In this document: positions 8,089 to 18,316 of the stretch, piece after piece
Layout of the letters: each line of letters begins with the position of its first letter
How positions within the stretch are numbered: position 1 is the first letter of the stretch
DNA from: Leptolyngbya sp. NIES-2104
GTDB taxonomy: Bacteria > Cyanobacteriota > Cyanobacteriia > Leptolyngbyales > Leptolyngbyaceae
Assembly: GCF_001485215.1 (NCBI RefSeq)
Contig: NZ_BBWW01000001.1
Coordinates: 4,464,001 to 4,528,000 of the forward strand
DNA length: 64,000 nt
Direction of reading: 5' to 3'
The notes under the pieces: generated by a model
Databases searched by the model: none
What the model was told of the DNA's origin: nothing
What the model saw: only the letters and a program-made list of their open reading frames with translations
Made by a program: the position numbers and the translations under genes

Positions 8089-9279
8089 CTAAATTTTGAA
8101 GTCGATCGTTTGCTGCTTAAACGGCAATTCTTGATTAATTGCATCAATTTCTTGCTGTTCGAGATCATTAATTTGATCAATGTGCGATCGCAAAATCTGC
8201 GACAAGCGACTGTTATAAAATCGATGCAAAGAATGATTCGGAGTCGCTGGAAATCCGCGCCGCTTCTTGTGTCTGCCGCCTGCACCCGGATCAAACAGTT
8301 GAATTCCGTTCTGAATTCCCCATTCGATCGGCGCATAGTAACACGCATCGAAATGTAAGCAATCGATTTCCTCAGTACAGCCCCAATATCGACCGTATAA
8401 GCGATCGCCTTTTGTCAAACAAAACGACATGCCGATCGGGTAATCATTTCCTTCTGCATACGCCGCAAAAAACACAACCCGATGCCGATACGTCAAATAA
8501 AGCTGCTCAAAGAACTTTTTAGTAAGATATTTACTGCCCCACCAGCCGAATTTATCGCACGTATCGCTGTAGAAGCTGTACATCGTCGGAAACAACGATC
8601 GCGGAATGTCATCCCCTGTAAACGTCTTAAAAGACAGTCCCGCATTCACAACTGCTTTTCGTTCCCGCTTAATGTTGCGCCGCTGATTCGCATTAAACGC
8701 ATTCAAATAATCATCAAACGCCTGATAACCATCGTTCGCCCAAATAAAACTGTGATGCAGCCACGAGCTAAAACCATGACGCTCCATCAGCGATCGCCAA
8801 TCGGGATCAACATAGAGAAAATTACAGCCCGAAATCCGATTACGCGAACAAAAATGATCGATCGCGCCCACCATTATTTCAGTCAGTTCATCCTCATCTT
8901 CACCTGGTGCAATCAAAAATCGATAGCCTTCCGCTGGCGTAAACGGCGACATTCCCAACAGCTTTGGGTAATACTGAATGCCTAAACGATCGGCTAAATC
9001 CGCCCATTGGTGATCAAACACGAATTCACCGTAGCTGTGACCCTTGATGTACAAAGGAGCCGCTGCAATCAGTTCACGATCGCGCCACACGGTTAGATGG
9101 TTTGGCATCCAGCCGGATCGAGCCGTCGTGCTGCCAGAAGTCTCCATCGTGTGCAACCAGTCCCACTCTAAAAACGGCGTTTTGAGCGGCATCGCTAGTG
9201 CATCCCAAGCCGATTGTGGAACCTCAGAAATCTTATTAATCCAAGCGATCGAAGTACGGGGCTGGAATTGTTCAACCAT
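8089..9279 (-). CDS. GNAT-fold peptidogalycan-type protein (PF04339 family)
   Basis: 396 aa, the usual length. The phrases TPFLEWDWLHTMETSGS, PLYIKGHSYGEFVFD, the RRNIKRERK stretch and the C-terminal FDPGAGGRHKKRRGF block identify the PF04339 family of acyltransferase-fold proteins related to the FemAB/peptidogalycan group. The substrate is unknown; transfer of an amino acid or acyl group from an activated donor is the family expectation. First gene of a two-gene unit with the DUF4346 gene. Confidence 0.8.
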   Translation of the reverse strand: MVEQFQPRTSIAWINKISEVPQSAWDALAMPLKTPFLEWDWLHTMETSGSTTARSGWMPNHLTVWRDRELIAAAPLYIKGHSYGEFVFDHQWADLADRLGIQYYPKLLGMSPFTPAEGYRFLIAPGEDEDELTEIMVGAIDHFCSRNRISGCNFLYVDPDWRSLMERHGFSSWLHHSFIWANDGYQAFDDYLNAFNANQRRNIKRERKAVVNAGLSFKTFTGDDIPRSLFPTMYSFYSDTCDKFGWWGSKYLTKKFFEQLYLTYRHRVVFFAAYAEGNDYPIGMSFCLTKGDRLYGRYWGCTEEIDCLHFDACYYAPIEWGIQNGIQLFDPGAGGRHKKRRGFPATPNHSLHRFYNSRLSQILRSHIDQINDLEQQEIDAINQELPFKQQTIDFKI

Positions 9280-9628
9280 AACCAGGAATCAGTAGCTTCA
9301 TACAGCGTAATAGATTTGTCTGAATCTGGCACAGCAGCACAAAATTCCCCACAAAATTCCCCTTTGAGGGAATGCCATTTAGAAAAATTCCGTGAACAAT
9401 GGCAAGAAATCGATAACCCCGTTAAAGTGAGAACAGATTTTAAGCGTAAACTCGCTCAAAATCACTGATCTAGCGGATGAATCTATCGTTTTATATCGAT
9501 AAATTTATCCATTGGCGTTCTAGAACATCACGTTCACGATCGCGGTAAGCTTTGACTAGGCGTTACTTTTATCATCGGTCCTGCTCTACTTGTGCTAATC
9601 CGTTCCCTTATCCGGTAATCAAGGGCTT
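9280..9628. other. Intergenic region between divergent genes
   Basis: 349 bp between the divergent acyltransferase-like and histidine kinase genes. It holds an adjacent direct repeat (ACAAAATTCCCC twice, about 9339-9362) and presumably both promoters. I see no convincing gene or terminator. Confidence 0.4.
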
Positions 9629-11680
9629 ATGGCAAAGTCACGACAATCTTCATTCCGGCGCATCCTGCTGAGACGCTTATTATTGCTCAGCATTCCGGTG
9701 CTATTGACGGGTGAAGTGGTCGCTTATAAAAAAGCAAGATCTGGACTGCTCGAAACCGCTCGCCAAAATCTCACTGCCAGCGCTGCTCGTAAAGCAGAAT
9801 CGCTACAAACCTCGATCGCGAATCTGCGATCGAATCTCGCGCTTGCGGCAACCTCTTCATCGCTGCAATCCGACTCTCCCCAATCCACCTACAACTTTCT
9901 CGAACAGCTTCAACGCACTTCTCCGATCGCGCTTCAGTGCATTCAACTCATCAATATCAAAGACAGAACCGTAAAAGCGAGCACTTGCGGCAATCAACCA
10001 ATCGCCCAATTTCCGCTTGATCCCTGGGCAAGTTTAAAGGCTTCCAGTATTGCTGATGCCAAAAATATCCAAGTGTCGCTTTCTCAACCGACGCGAGTCG
10101 CGGGTGAACTCTCGGTCGATCATCAACTTAATCTAGTTTTGAGCGCTCCGGTCACGATCCGATCGAATAATCAAGACACCCGATATGCTCTGAGTGTCCA
10201 AGCCTCGCTTTACTCCAAGCCAGAACCCGCGCTTAACGGCATGACCACGGGTTACACGGTTGTAATCGACGATACAGGCGTAATTTTGGCACATCCGATC
10301 GCAGAACGGGTGAACAAGAATATTCGCCAGGAAGCGAACGCTCAACAGCTTCAGCAAGTGTTTGAAACTGCGATCGCCAATAGTACAGTTGGCAATCGCG
10401 CCACCAACCAGCAAGAATCGCTTGCGCCCATTCCATTTGAAGAAAACGGTGTGGAATGGATGGCAGGAGGCAGCACGATTCAAGTCGCCCTCAAAAACGG
10501 AGAATCTTCCACCTGGGTTGTTTTAGCGGCGACTTCGGTCGATAGTGCTCTTTACGGTTTAGGTGAGATTAAGCAGGTTCTGATCATTCTCACACTCGGA
10601 CTGTTGACCGCGATTCTCCTTGCGACCTTGTATCTGACTCGTGATCTTGCACTCCCGATCGAACAATTGAGCGAATACGCGCTTAAGATTCGGCAACGCT
10701 TCGACGGCGAACGTGCTCCGAAGAATTTCAAAGTGCGAGAACTTAACTATCTGGCTGAAGCGCTCGATAACATGATCGATCGCTTAGAAGAACGTGCCAG
10801 TGAACTCGAAGCCGCTTGGCAAGAAGCCCAATCCGCTAATCAAGTCAAAAGTGAATTTCTCGCCACGACCTCTCACGAATTGCGAACGCCCTTAAACGGC
10901 ATCATTGGCTGTATTCAACTGGTGCGCGATGGTTTTTGTGACAGTCGTGAAGAAGAACTCGAATTTCTCAACCAAGCGGACAAATCCGCCAAGCATTTAC
11001 TGCAAATCATCAATGATTTACTAGATTTAGCGAAGATCGAGGCTGGAAAAGCGGATTTGAACTTGCAGCCGATCGATGTTCGGAATCTCTGCCAGGAATG
11101 TCTCAAAATGGTGCAGCCAACTGCTGATCTCAAGCGGTTGAAGCTGATGTTTCACTTTAATGCAGAGTGCGATCGCGTTTCGGTGGATGGTTTGCGAGTG
11201 AGCCAAATGGTGATCAACTTACTTTCAAACGCAGTGAAATTCACGCCTGAAGGTGGAACCGTTTCGCTGGTAGCTCGAATCGGATACGGCTATCAACTCG
11301 CTCAAGATGTCAGACCCGATCGCAGTCCGATTAATCAAGAAACTTCTTACCTTTGCCTTGAAGTCGAGGATTCCGGGATCGGCATTCCTAAAGACCGCTG
11401 GCACTTACTATTCAGACCGTTCCAGCAAATCGATTCCTCGATGACCCGTAAACATGAAGGGACTGGTTTAGGATTGGCACTCACCAAACGACTTGCAGAA
11501 ATGCACGGAGGCACTCTTTCGTTTTGGTCAGTTCCTGATAAAGGCAGCACGTTCAGAATTTGGCTCCCGTGGACAGAGCCGACTGCTGGGAAACAGAAAA
11601 CGACGATCGATGAAAGCTCGATCGCTTCACCGCTAGAACAGCCATTGAGAAAAATTGAAGAATTAGGAACACGCGGCTGA
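9629..11680 (+). CDS. Membrane-bound sensor histidine kinase
   Basis: 683 aa. Domains in order: N-terminal membrane helix (about 16-33), extracytoplasmic Cache-like sensor (about 35-300), second membrane helix (about 315-336), HAMP linker (about 337-390), HisKA with the phospho-acceptor in SHELRTPLNG (His416), and HATPase_c with N-box NLLSNAVKF (about 530-538), G1 DSGIGIP (581-587) and G2 GTGLGLAL (611-618). It autophosphorylates in response to an unknown periplasmic signal. No response regulator is nearby, so it is an orphan kinase whose partner lies elsewhere. Single-gene unit. Confidence 0.93.
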   Translation: MAKSRQSSFRRILLRRLLLLSIPVLLTGEVVAYKKARSGLLETARQNLTASAARKAESLQTSIANLRSNLALAATSSSLQSDSPQSTYNFLEQLQRTSPIALQCIQLINIKDRTVKASTCGNQPIAQFPLDPWASLKASSIADAKNIQVSLSQPTRVAGELSVDHQLNLVLSAPVTIRSNNQDTRYALSVQASLYSKPEPALNGMTTGYTVVIDDTGVILAHPIAERVNKNIRQEANAQQLQQVFETAIANSTVGNRATNQQESLAPIPFEENGVEWMAGGSTIQVALKNGESSTWVVLAATSVDSALYGLGEIKQVLIILTLGLLTAILLATLYLTRDLALPIEQLSEYALKIRQRFDGERAPKNFKVRELNYLAEALDNMIDRLEERASELEAAWQEAQSANQVKSEFLATTSHELRTPLNGIIGCIQLVRDGFCDSREEELEFLNQADKSAKHLLQIINDLLDLAKIEAGKADLNLQPIDVRNLCQECLKMVQPTADLKRLKLMFHFNAECDRVSVDGLRVSQMVINLLSNAVKFTPEGGTVSLVARIGYGYQLAQDVRPDRSPINQETSYLCLEVEDSGIGIPKDRWHLLFRPFQQIDSSMTRKHEGTGLGLALTKRLAEMHGGTLSFWSVPDKGSTFRIWLPWTEPTAGKQKTTIDESSIASPLEQPLRKIEELGTRG

Positions 11681-11824
11681 CGTTTTTCAGATTTATAAGT
11701 TTTCTATACGACTGGAACAAATCCAACGCGGGTAGCGACGAATACTTATAAGTCACGATTTCCAGAATTGAAGTTTTTGATTCTGTAGCGTTCCTTAAAC
11801 CTATTCGATTTACCTGCTCAATCT

Positions 11825-12670
11825 ATGAAACCCGCGATTCTTGTTGCTGCTACTGTTGGAATTGCATTGAGTTCTATTTTGCCTGTTCGTGCGGAGGGTG
11901 CTGAGTCAATTCGGCAACTGCTAGAAACTCGATCGTGCATCAATTGCGATCTCCGTGATGCCGATTTGCAAGGAAAAAACTTGCGGGGTGTGAATCTACG
12001 CGGTGCAAACTTACGGGGTGCAGACCTGAGACGAACAAATCTCAGCGGTGCAAATCTCACAAATGCAGATCTTCAGGAAGCGAATCTTAGAGGTGCAGAT
12101 TTGCAGAGAGCAGATTTATCGAATGCCGATTTGAAAGATGCCAATCTGCGGGATGCAATTTTGACTTATGCGGAGTTGTTCGGCGTGAACTTGCGCGGGA
12201 CGAACATCGAAGAAGCTCGATCGAGTCAAATTTCCGAAGAGATTCGCAGAATTTACCGCGACATTACCGGACGCAATTCGGATAGCTACAAAGTGCGGGA
12301 ATATGTTCGAGAACTCGCAGAAGGTCGATCGTTGTCGCATATTCGACGGGAGATTGCTCGGAGCGATGAAGCCAGAGACGCGATCGAGGAACTATACGAA
12401 GATATTTTTGGACGTAGAGCCGACGCAAGCGGATTGCGGACTTGGACTCGATATTTAGAAGGGGAATCTCGATCGCTGTTTGATATCCGCCGCGAATTAG
12501 TTCGCAGTCCAGAAGTCCGTGATGCGATTAATCGGATTTATCAAGAGCTTCTAGGACGCGATGCCGATGTGCGGGGAATGCGGACATGGCTAGATCAGCT
12601 TCGACAAGGACGATCGCTTTCTGATGTTCGATCGCGCATTGCCAGCAGCAACGAAGCAAAACGCAAATAG
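11825..12670 (+). CDS. Exported pentapeptide-repeat protein with DUF4214-like repeats
   Basis: 281 aa. A signal peptide (cleavage near VRA-EG, about residue 23) is followed by about 20 pentapeptide units of A(D/N)LxX type (about 40-130), which fold as a right-handed quadrilateral beta-helix. The C-terminal half is three tandem about 45-residue helical repeats with the pattern [11 protein letters not shown], then RTW, then [14 protein letters not shown], resembling DUF4214. The fusion suggests an extracellular or periplasmic scaffold or binding protein; the ligand is unknown. The stop is 2 bases from the stop of convergent mutY. Confidence 0.8.
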   Translation: MKPAILVAATVGIALSSILPVRAEGAESIRQLLETRSCINCDLRDADLQGKNLRGVNLRGANLRGADLRRTNLSGANLTNADLQEANLRGADLQRADLSNADLKDANLRDAILTYAELFGVNLRGTNIEEARSSQISEEIRRIYRDITGRNSDSYKVREYVRELAEGRSLSHIRREIARSDEARDAIEELYEDIFGRRADASGLRTWTRYLEGESRSLFDIRRELVRSPEVRDAINRIYQELLGRDADVRGMRTWLDQLRQGRSLSDVRSRIASSNEAKRK

Positions 12671-12672
12671 TA

Positions 12673-13812
12673 TTATTTTCTCAGCGCTTCAATGATTTTG
12701 ATGTTGGCTCTGGGAAAGGGGAATGCGGAAAGTTCATCGATCGTGACCCAGCGAATCTCATCGCACTCGATCGCTTGCGGTTCTCCAGAAATGTGCTGAC
12801 AATGATGCACATTCAATGAAACGCGAAAATGCGTGTAAGTGTGATCAACCGTGATCAGATGCTCACCGACTTCGATTTCGATACCCAGTTCTTCTTGAAT
12901 TTCGCGCTTGATACAGTGTTCGATCGTTTCACCCGGTTCCACTTTCCCGCCCGGAAATTCCCACAGTCCACCGAGTAGCCCTTCGGCTTTTCGTCGATCG
13001 ATTAAAACCTTTCCTTCATTCCAAATCACCGCCACTCCAATCACTTTGTGTGGAATCGGCGCACGAGTTTCTGACATAGGAAGCTCCGCCTGAACTCCTC
13101 GATTGTACGCCTCACAGTGCGATCGCCAAGGACAAATTAAACAAGCTGGATTTTTCGGAGTGCAAACTGTCGCTCCTAAATCCATCAACGCTTGATTAAA
13201 ATCGCGCCCATTCTCTGGATCAATCAACGTCTCGGAAAGCTCCCAGAGTTGCGACATCGATCGGCTCGGTGGCACGTCCAATGCAATCAATCGGGCTAAA
13301 ACTCGCTTCACATTGCCATCTAAAATCGCTAGAGGTTGATTGAATGCAGCACTGAGAATTCCGCCTGCGGTGGTGCGTCCGATCCCCGGAAGTTTCAGAA
13401 CCGTTTCTAAATCGGTTGGAAACTGTCCCTCATAGTCTTGTAAAACTTGTTGCGCCGCTCGATGAAAGTTTCGGGCACGAGCATAGTACCCCAGACCTTC
13501 CCAAGCTTTCAGAACCGTTTGAAGATCGGCATTCGCGAACGATTTGATCGAGGGAAATTGCCGCATCCACCGTTCAAAATACGGAATTACCGTTTTCACC
13601 TGAGTTTGCTGAAGCATAATCTCAGAAACCCAGATCGCATAAGGATCGCGTGTATTTCTCCACGGCAGCGACCGACCCGATTCGACATACCAAGATAACA
13701 ACGACGATCGCAGTTCTGACACGACAAAATTCGGCAGAGAGAAACTCCCTGCCGATGACTGTTGATTCGACGATCGATTATTCGGCATCGATCGATTGAA
13801 AGGACTTCTCAA
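12673..13812 (-). CDS. mutY: A/G-specific adenine DNA glycosylase MutY with C-terminal NUDIX domain
   Basis: 379 aa. Removes adenine mispaired with 8-oxoguanine or G. The HhH-GPD domain carries MLQQTQVKTVIPYFERW (catalytic Glu just before it, in SEIM), the hairpin LPGIGRTTAGGI, catalytic Asp in LDGNVKR, and the 4Fe-4S ligands C-x6-C-x2-C-x5-C. The C-terminal MutT-like domain has an intact NUDIX box (GGKVEPGETIEHCIKREIQE). The start at 13812 lies inside the 3' end of the upstream DUF760 gene (35-base overlap); an in-frame ATG at 13788 is an alternative. Likely cotranscribed with DUF760. Confidence 0.95.
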   Translation of the reverse strand: MRSPFNRSMPNNRSSNQQSSAGSFSLPNFVVSELRSSLLSWYVESGRSLPWRNTRDPYAIWVSEIMLQQTQVKTVIPYFERWMRQFPSIKSFANADLQTVLKAWEGLGYYARARNFHRAAQQVLQDYEGQFPTDLETVLKLPGIGRTTAGGILSAAFNQPLAILDGNVKRVLARLIALDVPPSRSMSQLWELSETLIDPENGRDFNQALMDLGATVCTPKNPACLICPWRSHCEAYNRGVQAELPMSETRAPIPHKVIGVAVIWNEGKVLIDRRKAEGLLGGLWEFPGGKVEPGETIEHCIKREIQEELGIEIEVGEHLITVDHTYTHFRVSLNVHHCQHISGEPQAIECDEIRWVTIDELSAFPFPRANIKIIEALRK

Positions 13813-14107
13813 ACGCTAACCGCTGTTCTGCGCTCTTGAGAAAATAGCCGCTCATCATCGCAGAAGCAAGCAGGCGACCGAATGCTTCACGGCTCGTGGT
13901 AATCGTCACTTCAAAATTCTCTGGCGGCAGACCCCCCAACAAACCGATAATATTGCGCTCCATCACTTGCAGAACTTCGGGCGATGAAGGCTTTGAGAGT
14001 TGAGCGATCGTTTCAGGATCGAGCGATTGAACATACTGTAAGAACTTGCCGTTCAATTCGTCCGCGCCTTGAATAAACTCAGGAAGTTGATTAGATGTCT
14101 CGTTCAC
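13778..14107 (-). CDS. DUF760 family protein
   Basis: 109 aa from a GTG at 14107, chosen because GAGGT lies 7 bases upstream; longer in-frame starts add unrelated residues. The core SPEVLQVMERNIIGLLGGLP, then VTITTSREAFGRLLASAMMSGYFL, is the DUF760 domain of cyanobacteria and plastids. In plants, members bind or regulate chloroplast proteins; the cyanobacterial role is unknown. Soluble, cytoplasmic. Overlaps mutY by 35 bases, indicating coupled expression. Confidence 0.82.
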   Translation of the reverse strand: MNETSNQLPEFIQGADELNGKFLQYVQSLDPETIAQLSKPSSPEVLQVMERNIIGLLGGLPPENFEVTITTSREAFGRLLASAMMSGYFLKSAEQRLAFEKSFQSIDAE

Positions 14108-14486
14108 GGTGCCTACCTCGCAACTGAGGAATTTGATATACATACTGTAACAAAGCCAGATTTCCCCCACAGTCGGTAGAACCGAACCATCCATGTTCGG
14201 AAATACTGTAAGTCGCGATTCTAAAGCACTATCCTTAAAAAACGCAAAGCGCGATCGCCAACTCCACATCTACCTCATGATAGATAACGTATAAATGCAG
14301 ATCATTGATTTGATAGATTGTATCAAAAGTCACCTTTAACTGATTAAGATTGTTTATGGATAACAGTTCTAGTGAAAAGATCAGCTAAAATTATTTATGC
14401 AGTGGAATCTTTCCGCTGATCCCTGGGTTAACTAGGAAAGAATCAGGGCTTCCTGCTAATCCGTGTCGAATTGGTTAAATTCATCT
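14108..14486. other. Intergenic region upstream of two small divergent genes
   Basis: About 380 bp, AT-rich (14270-14400), holding the presumed promoters of the DUF760-mutY unit and of the rightward small membrane protein. No gene, terminator or known RNA motif recognised. Confidence 0.35.
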
Positions 14487-14666
14487 ATGCACATCGGGAG
14501 TGAGACCGCCGCTCCGGGACGATCCAGCAAACCTTCGAGCCACGCCGTGGCGAATCTCGTCGGAACTGCGATCGCGCTGATTACACTTGTTCTACCTCTA
14601 TTCGTGATCGCTCATTACACACCGGAAAGTCCCCCACAAGCGAGTCCCACCCGAATGAATAACTAA
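14487..14666 (+). CDS. Small single-span membrane protein
   Basis: 59 aa from ATG 14487; an in-frame GTG at 14463 would give 67. One membrane helix (about residues 24-44, NLVGTAIALITLVLPLFVIAHY) flanked by a Ser/Pro-rich N-terminus and a short Pro-rich tail. Family not recognised. Codon use and frame look real, but no strong ribosome site is visible at either start. It precedes the DUF3318 gene by 134 bases. Confidence 0.5.
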   Translation: MHIGSETAAPGRSSKPSSHAVANLVGTAIALITLVLPLFVIAHYTPESPPQASPTRMNN

Positions 14667-14800
14667 CCTTCAAAAGATCGGTTCATACGACTTGCTTGAT
14701 AAAGGTTTCATCAGGCAGAATGAACATTACCTACCCTTAATCCGTGGAATCGCGCTTGATCGTTTTTAGAGGTTAGGAATTCATTTCTGAGGCTGATTAC

Positions 14801-15445
14801 ATGACATCTTATGCAACCTCGTCCGCTAGAGCCGATATGAGCGAGTTACGTCGCTTGAAAACCCTGCTGCCTCCAGAACTGCAAAGCTGGGTGACGATCG
14901 AGACGACAACCGCCGTGAATCCCCCTTTGATTACCAGCGAAGAAATTGGTCGCGACGAAGTGGAGATCCAAATCGATATGCCGAAATGGGATCAACTGGC
15001 GATCGACCAGCGCAATCTCTTGTTTTGGCACGAAGTTGCACGTATCCAAGCCGACACGATCCCCAAAGACGGCTGGGAAATGGCGGCGTTAGCGATCGGC
15101 TTAGGTGGCGCGGTCGGTGAACTTTGGGTTCAAGATGGTCTGCTGCTGCTCTTAGCGATGGGATTGTCTGGGGTGGCAGGCTGGAGACTGTACCAGAAAA
15201 ATAACAGTGATAAGACGGTCAAAGAAGCGATCGAAGCTGATGAACGAGCGATTCAATTGGCGACCCGATTTGGTTACACGCTGCCGAATGCTTATAAAAG
15301 CTTGGGGAGTGCGTTGAAAACTTTGATCGATCAAACTCCGAAGAAGAAATTGCGATCGTGCTATCAGGCCCGCCTTGATGCCTTGAAGAAGAGTGCAGCG
15401 AAAGCGAAAGCAAAAATGCGATCGGCGGCTCCTTCTGATTTCTAA
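14801..15445 (+). CDS. DUF3318 family membrane protein
   Basis: 214 aa. The N-terminal soluble part (MSELRRLKTLLPPELQSWV, then MPKWDQLAIDQRNLLFWHEVARIQ) is the signature of the cyanobacterial DUF3318 family; the HEVAR stretch resembles a degenerate zinc-peptidase helix. Two membrane helices follow (about 92-130), then a basic C-terminal cytoplasmic tail rich in Lys/Ala. Function unknown. A strong terminator 50 bases downstream ends the unit. Confidence 0.82.
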   Translation: MTSYATSSARADMSELRRLKTLLPPELQSWVTIETTTAVNPPLITSEEIGRDEVEIQIDMPKWDQLAIDQRNLLFWHEVARIQADTIPKDGWEMAALAIGLGGAVGELWVQDGLLLLLAMGLSGVAGWRLYQKNNSDKTVKEAIEADERAIQLATRFGYTLPNAYKSLGSALKTLIDQTPKKKLRSCYQARLDALKKSAAKAKAKMRSAAPSDF

Positions 15446-15494
15446 TCTACAAGTTATTTCAATTCAACGCGCTCCAAGTTGTAATGAGAGAACA

Positions 15495-15525
15495 AGAAAA
15501 GCCGTCCTTCTAGGACGGCTTTTCT
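15495..15525 (+). terminator. Rho-independent terminator after the DUF3318 gene
   Basis: Perfect 14-bp stem (AGAAAAGCCGTCCT and its complement) with TCT loop; the A/T-rich outer stem also provides the U-tract, so it could work in both directions. Confidence 0.9.
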
Positions 15526-15668
15526 GACCCATTTTTCTGATAAAGCCTCAATATGTAACAAATTCAGAATAGGCTTTGATTAAGCGTTACATCCGTTTTT
15601 TGTTGCGGTCACTATGATAGATTGCGAGGCGTTCTGAGGAGTGCCAGCATCGGGTTCAGGAGACAGAC

Positions 15669-16748
15669 ATGGCTTTTAATATTAATGCGCTTAACCTTCC
15701 AACGATTCAACGAGGGTCAACCGGGGCAGCCGTGGGTGCATGGCAGCGATTTTTACAAGATCAAAATTTCGCGATCGGAGCCGTTGATAATGGCTTCGGC
15801 AATGTAACCGACAAAGTAACCAGAGATTACCAGCAGAAAAGTGGGTTAGTTGCCGATGGCGTTGTCGGTCGAGGAACTTATGTCAAAGCGCTATCACAAG
15901 GATTTATTTACCGGGTTGCGAATCTGACCGCAGCAACGTTACTCAGGTATTTGAACTATGGAATCGCAGAAACGCAAGATTTACAGCGTAGTCTCAATGC
16001 GATCGGGCGATTGAATCCGCCGTTAACGATCGATGGAAATTTCGGCTTGGGCAGCACCAAAGGCATGTCCGAGGCTTACAAAATTCTCGATGTCAATTTT
16101 CGTCCGCGTTTGGATGCTCAACTGTCTACCCAAACGAAACAGCGATTAGGAGCCGACTATGCGCCTGGATTGGCGATTCTGACCGAGTACGCTCGACGAC
16201 AACGATCAAGATTGAGCGGGGCGCAGTGGGTGAGATTTTTTCCGGCAAGTAGCTCGATCGATGATTTAGCGTCACCCTTTCGCCAACGAGTTCGCGCCTT
16301 TGAAAAAGCCTTACGAGACGGAGGCGCATCGATTACCGTCGTCAATACCTACCGCCCTCCTCAACGGGCTTACATGATGCACTATGCAGTGCAGTTGAAC
16401 AATCGCGACATCGCGCCGTGGGATGTGCCGCCGATGGTCGGAGTCGATATCGACTGGGTGCATTACACCGATGCGGCTTCTTATCAGGCGGCGCGAGACA
16501 TGGTGAATGCCTTTGATATTGGGAGCAATCCAGCCGCCTTAGTTTCTCGACATACTCAAGCACTCGCGATCGATTGGATTGTGACTTGGAAGCCTCCGAT
16601 GCGGATTCGGAATGGCAACGGGCAAACGGTGACGATCGGTGCTCCGGGTGAAGCTTACGATAATGCGGACTTGTGGCAAGTGGGTGCAAGTTATGGGGTG
16701 TACAAGCTAGAGTATGACCCGCCTCATTGGTCAGTCGATGGATTTTAA
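15669..16748 (+). CDS. Peptidoglycan-binding protein with M15/endolysin-like peptidase domain
   Basis: 359 aa. Two N-terminal PG_binding_1-like modules (about 5-75 and 85-160; QRGSTGAAVGAWQRFLQD and DGVVGRGT), then a C-terminal domain with the zinc signature of LAS metallopeptidases: RPPQRAY, SRHTQALAIDW (His and Asp ligands) and DPPHWS (third His). Expected activity is a peptidoglycan D,D- or L,D-type cleavage. No classical signal peptide is seen, unusual for a wall enzyme, so export may be non-classical or phage-like. AGGAG lies 7 bases before the ATG. Confidence 0.78.
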   Translation: MAFNINALNLPTIQRGSTGAAVGAWQRFLQDQNFAIGAVDNGFGNVTDKVTRDYQQKSGLVADGVVGRGTYVKALSQGFIYRVANLTAATLLRYLNYGIAETQDLQRSLNAIGRLNPPLTIDGNFGLGSTKGMSEAYKILDVNFRPRLDAQLSTQTKQRLGADYAPGLAILTEYARRQRSRLSGAQWVRFFPASSSIDDLASPFRQRVRAFEKALRDGGASITVVNTYRPPQRAYMMHYAVQLNNRDIAPWDVPPMVGVDIDWVHYTDAASYQAARDMVNAFDIGSNPAALVSRHTQALAIDWIVTWKPPMRIRNGNGQTVTIGAPGEAYDNADLWQVGASYGVYKLEYDPPHWSVDGF

Positions 16749-16761
16749 CTTGGAAGATCAG

Positions 16762-16791
16762 GCACAAATCTCGATAGACTGGGATTTGTGC
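16762..16791. other. Intergenic hairpin between peptidase and crtH
   Basis: GCACAAATC and GATTTGTGC form a perfect 9-bp stem with a 12-base loop. There is no T-run after it, so it is at best a weak terminator or a processing site just ahead of crtH. Confidence 0.4.
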
Positions 16792-16813
16792 AGTTGAGCG
16801 ATCGTAAAATTTC

Positions 16814-18316
16814 ATGAGTTCCACCGAGTACGATGTCATTGTGATTGGGTCAGGGATTGGCGGATTGGTGAGCGCCACCCAACTCGCAGCCAAGGGAGCA
16901 AAAGTCTTGGTGTTAGAGCGCTATTTGATTCCGGGAGGGAGCGCCGGATATTTCGATCGTGATGACGGATATCGCTTTGATGTCGGTGCCTCGATGATTT
17001 TCGGATTCGGAGATAAGGGAACAACGAATCTGCTCACTCGTGCATTGGATGGGGTGGGAATGTCGATCGAAACGATTCCCGATCCGGTTCAGGTTCACTA
17101 TCATTTGCCCGATGGTTTAGATCTCAAAGTTCATCGTGATTACGAAAAGTTTTTGCAAGAACTTATCGCCTATTTTCCACAGGAAGAGAAGGGAATTCGG
17201 CAATTCTACGATGAATGCTGGAAGGTGTTTAACTGCCTGAATGCAATGGAGTTGCTCTCACTCGAAGAGCCGCGATATTTAACTCGCGTATTTTTTCAGC
17301 ATCCCTTCGCTTGTCTAGGTTTGGTGAAATATCTGCCTCAAAATGCAGGAGACATTGCCCGAAAATACATTCGCGATCCGCAGCTTCTAAAGTTTATCGA
17401 TGCGGAATGTTATATCTGGTCGGTTGTGCCTGCCGATCGTACTCCGATGATTAATGCGGGAATGGTATTTAGCGATCGACATTACGGCGGAATCAACTAT
17501 CCAAAGGGCGGAGTCGGTCAAATCGCTCAAAAATTAGTCGAAGGATTAGAAAACGCTGGTAGTCATATCAAATACAAAGCGAGAGTGACAGAAATTCTCA
17601 CCGAGAACGATCGCGCAGTGGGTGTCAAGATTGCTTCCGGTGAAACATTCCGAGCAAAGCGAATTGTTTCAAATGCAACACGCTGGGATACATTCGAGAA
17701 GCTACTTCCTTCAACGCAAAAGCCAACGGCTGAGAAAAAATGGAATCAACGCTATCAGCAATCTCCTAGCTTCCTCAGCTTACATTTAGGCGTGAAAGCA
17801 GAATCACTACCTGCCGGAATCGAATGCCATCACATTCTGTTAGAAAACTGGGATGACATGGAAGCAGAGCAAGGAACGATCTTTGTATCAATTCCGACCT
17901 TGCTTGATCCGAGCCTTGCACCAGAGGGACACCACATCATTCACACTTTCACACCGAGTTGGATGCAGGAATGGGAAGACCTTTCTCCGAATGAATACGC
18001 CGAGAAAAAAGAACAGGCGGCGAATCGGTTGATCGATCGATTAACTCAAATTATTCCCGATCTCGATCGCGGTTTAGATTTCCAAGAAGTCGGAACACCG
18101 AGAACACATCGCCGCTTTTTAGGACGAGACAACGGGACTTACGGACCTGTTCCCTCGCGTAAATTGTTGGGACTGCTGGGAATGCCGTTTAACCGAACTG
18201 CGATCGCGAATCTCTATTGCGTTGGTGACAGTACCTTCCCCGGACAGGGCTTGAATGCAGTCGCTTTTTCAGGATTTGCCTGCGCTCACCGAATTGCGAT
18301 CGATTTGGGATTATGA
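16814..18316 (+). CDS. crtH: Carotenoid (prolycopene) isomerase CrtH/CrtISO
   Basis: 500 aa flavoprotein converting poly-cis lycopene to all-trans lycopene in carotenoid synthesis. The N-terminal FAD site [14 protein letters not shown] (about 9-22) is followed by [18 protein letters not shown], and [21 protein letters not shown] is characteristic of CRTISO rather than CrtI/CrtP desaturases. The C-terminal FAD block [19 protein letters not shown] is intact. Membrane-associated. Its last 6 bases overlap the end of the convergent RelE-type toxin gene. All-trans carotenoid made through this step is the precursor of retinal that the rhodopsin in this window would need. Confidence 0.93.
   Translation: MSSTEYDVIVIGSGIGGLVSATQLAAKGAKVLVLERYLIPGGSAGYFDRDDGYRFDVGASMIFGFGDKGTTNLLTRALDGVGMSIETIPDPVQVHYHLPDGLDLKVHRDYEKFLQELIAYFPQEEKGIRQFYDECWKVFNCLNAMELLSLEEPRYLTRVFFQHPFACLGLVKYLPQNAGDIARKYIRDPQLLKFIDAECYIWSVVPADRTPMINAGMVFSDRHYGGINYPKGGVGQIAQKLVEGLENAGSHIKYKARVTEILTENDRAVGVKIASGETFRAKRIVSNATRWDTFEKLLPSTQKPTAEKKWNQRYQQSPSFLSLHLGVKAESLPAGIECHHILLENWDDMEAEQGTIFVSIPTLLDPSLAPEGHHIIHTFTPSWMQEWEDLSPNEYAEKKEQAANRLIDRLTQIIPDLDRGLDFQEVGTPRTHRRFLGRDNGTYGPVPSRKLLGLLGMPFNRTAIANLYCVGDSTFPGQGLNAVAFSGFACAHRIAIDLGL

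Noticed and set aside
8482-8985. 167-codon rightward open frame
   Set aside because: Fully antisense to the PF04339 gene, whose homology is clear; composition (Arg/Ile-rich) is that of a shadow frame.
9214-9468. 84-codon rightward frame starting inside the acyltransferase-like gene
   Set aside because: First third is antisense to that gene and the remainder has no start codon or recognisable motif.
16342-16893. 183-codon leftward open frame across the peptidase and crtH starts
   Set aside because: Antisense to two well-supported genes and has no ribosome site or recognisable domain.
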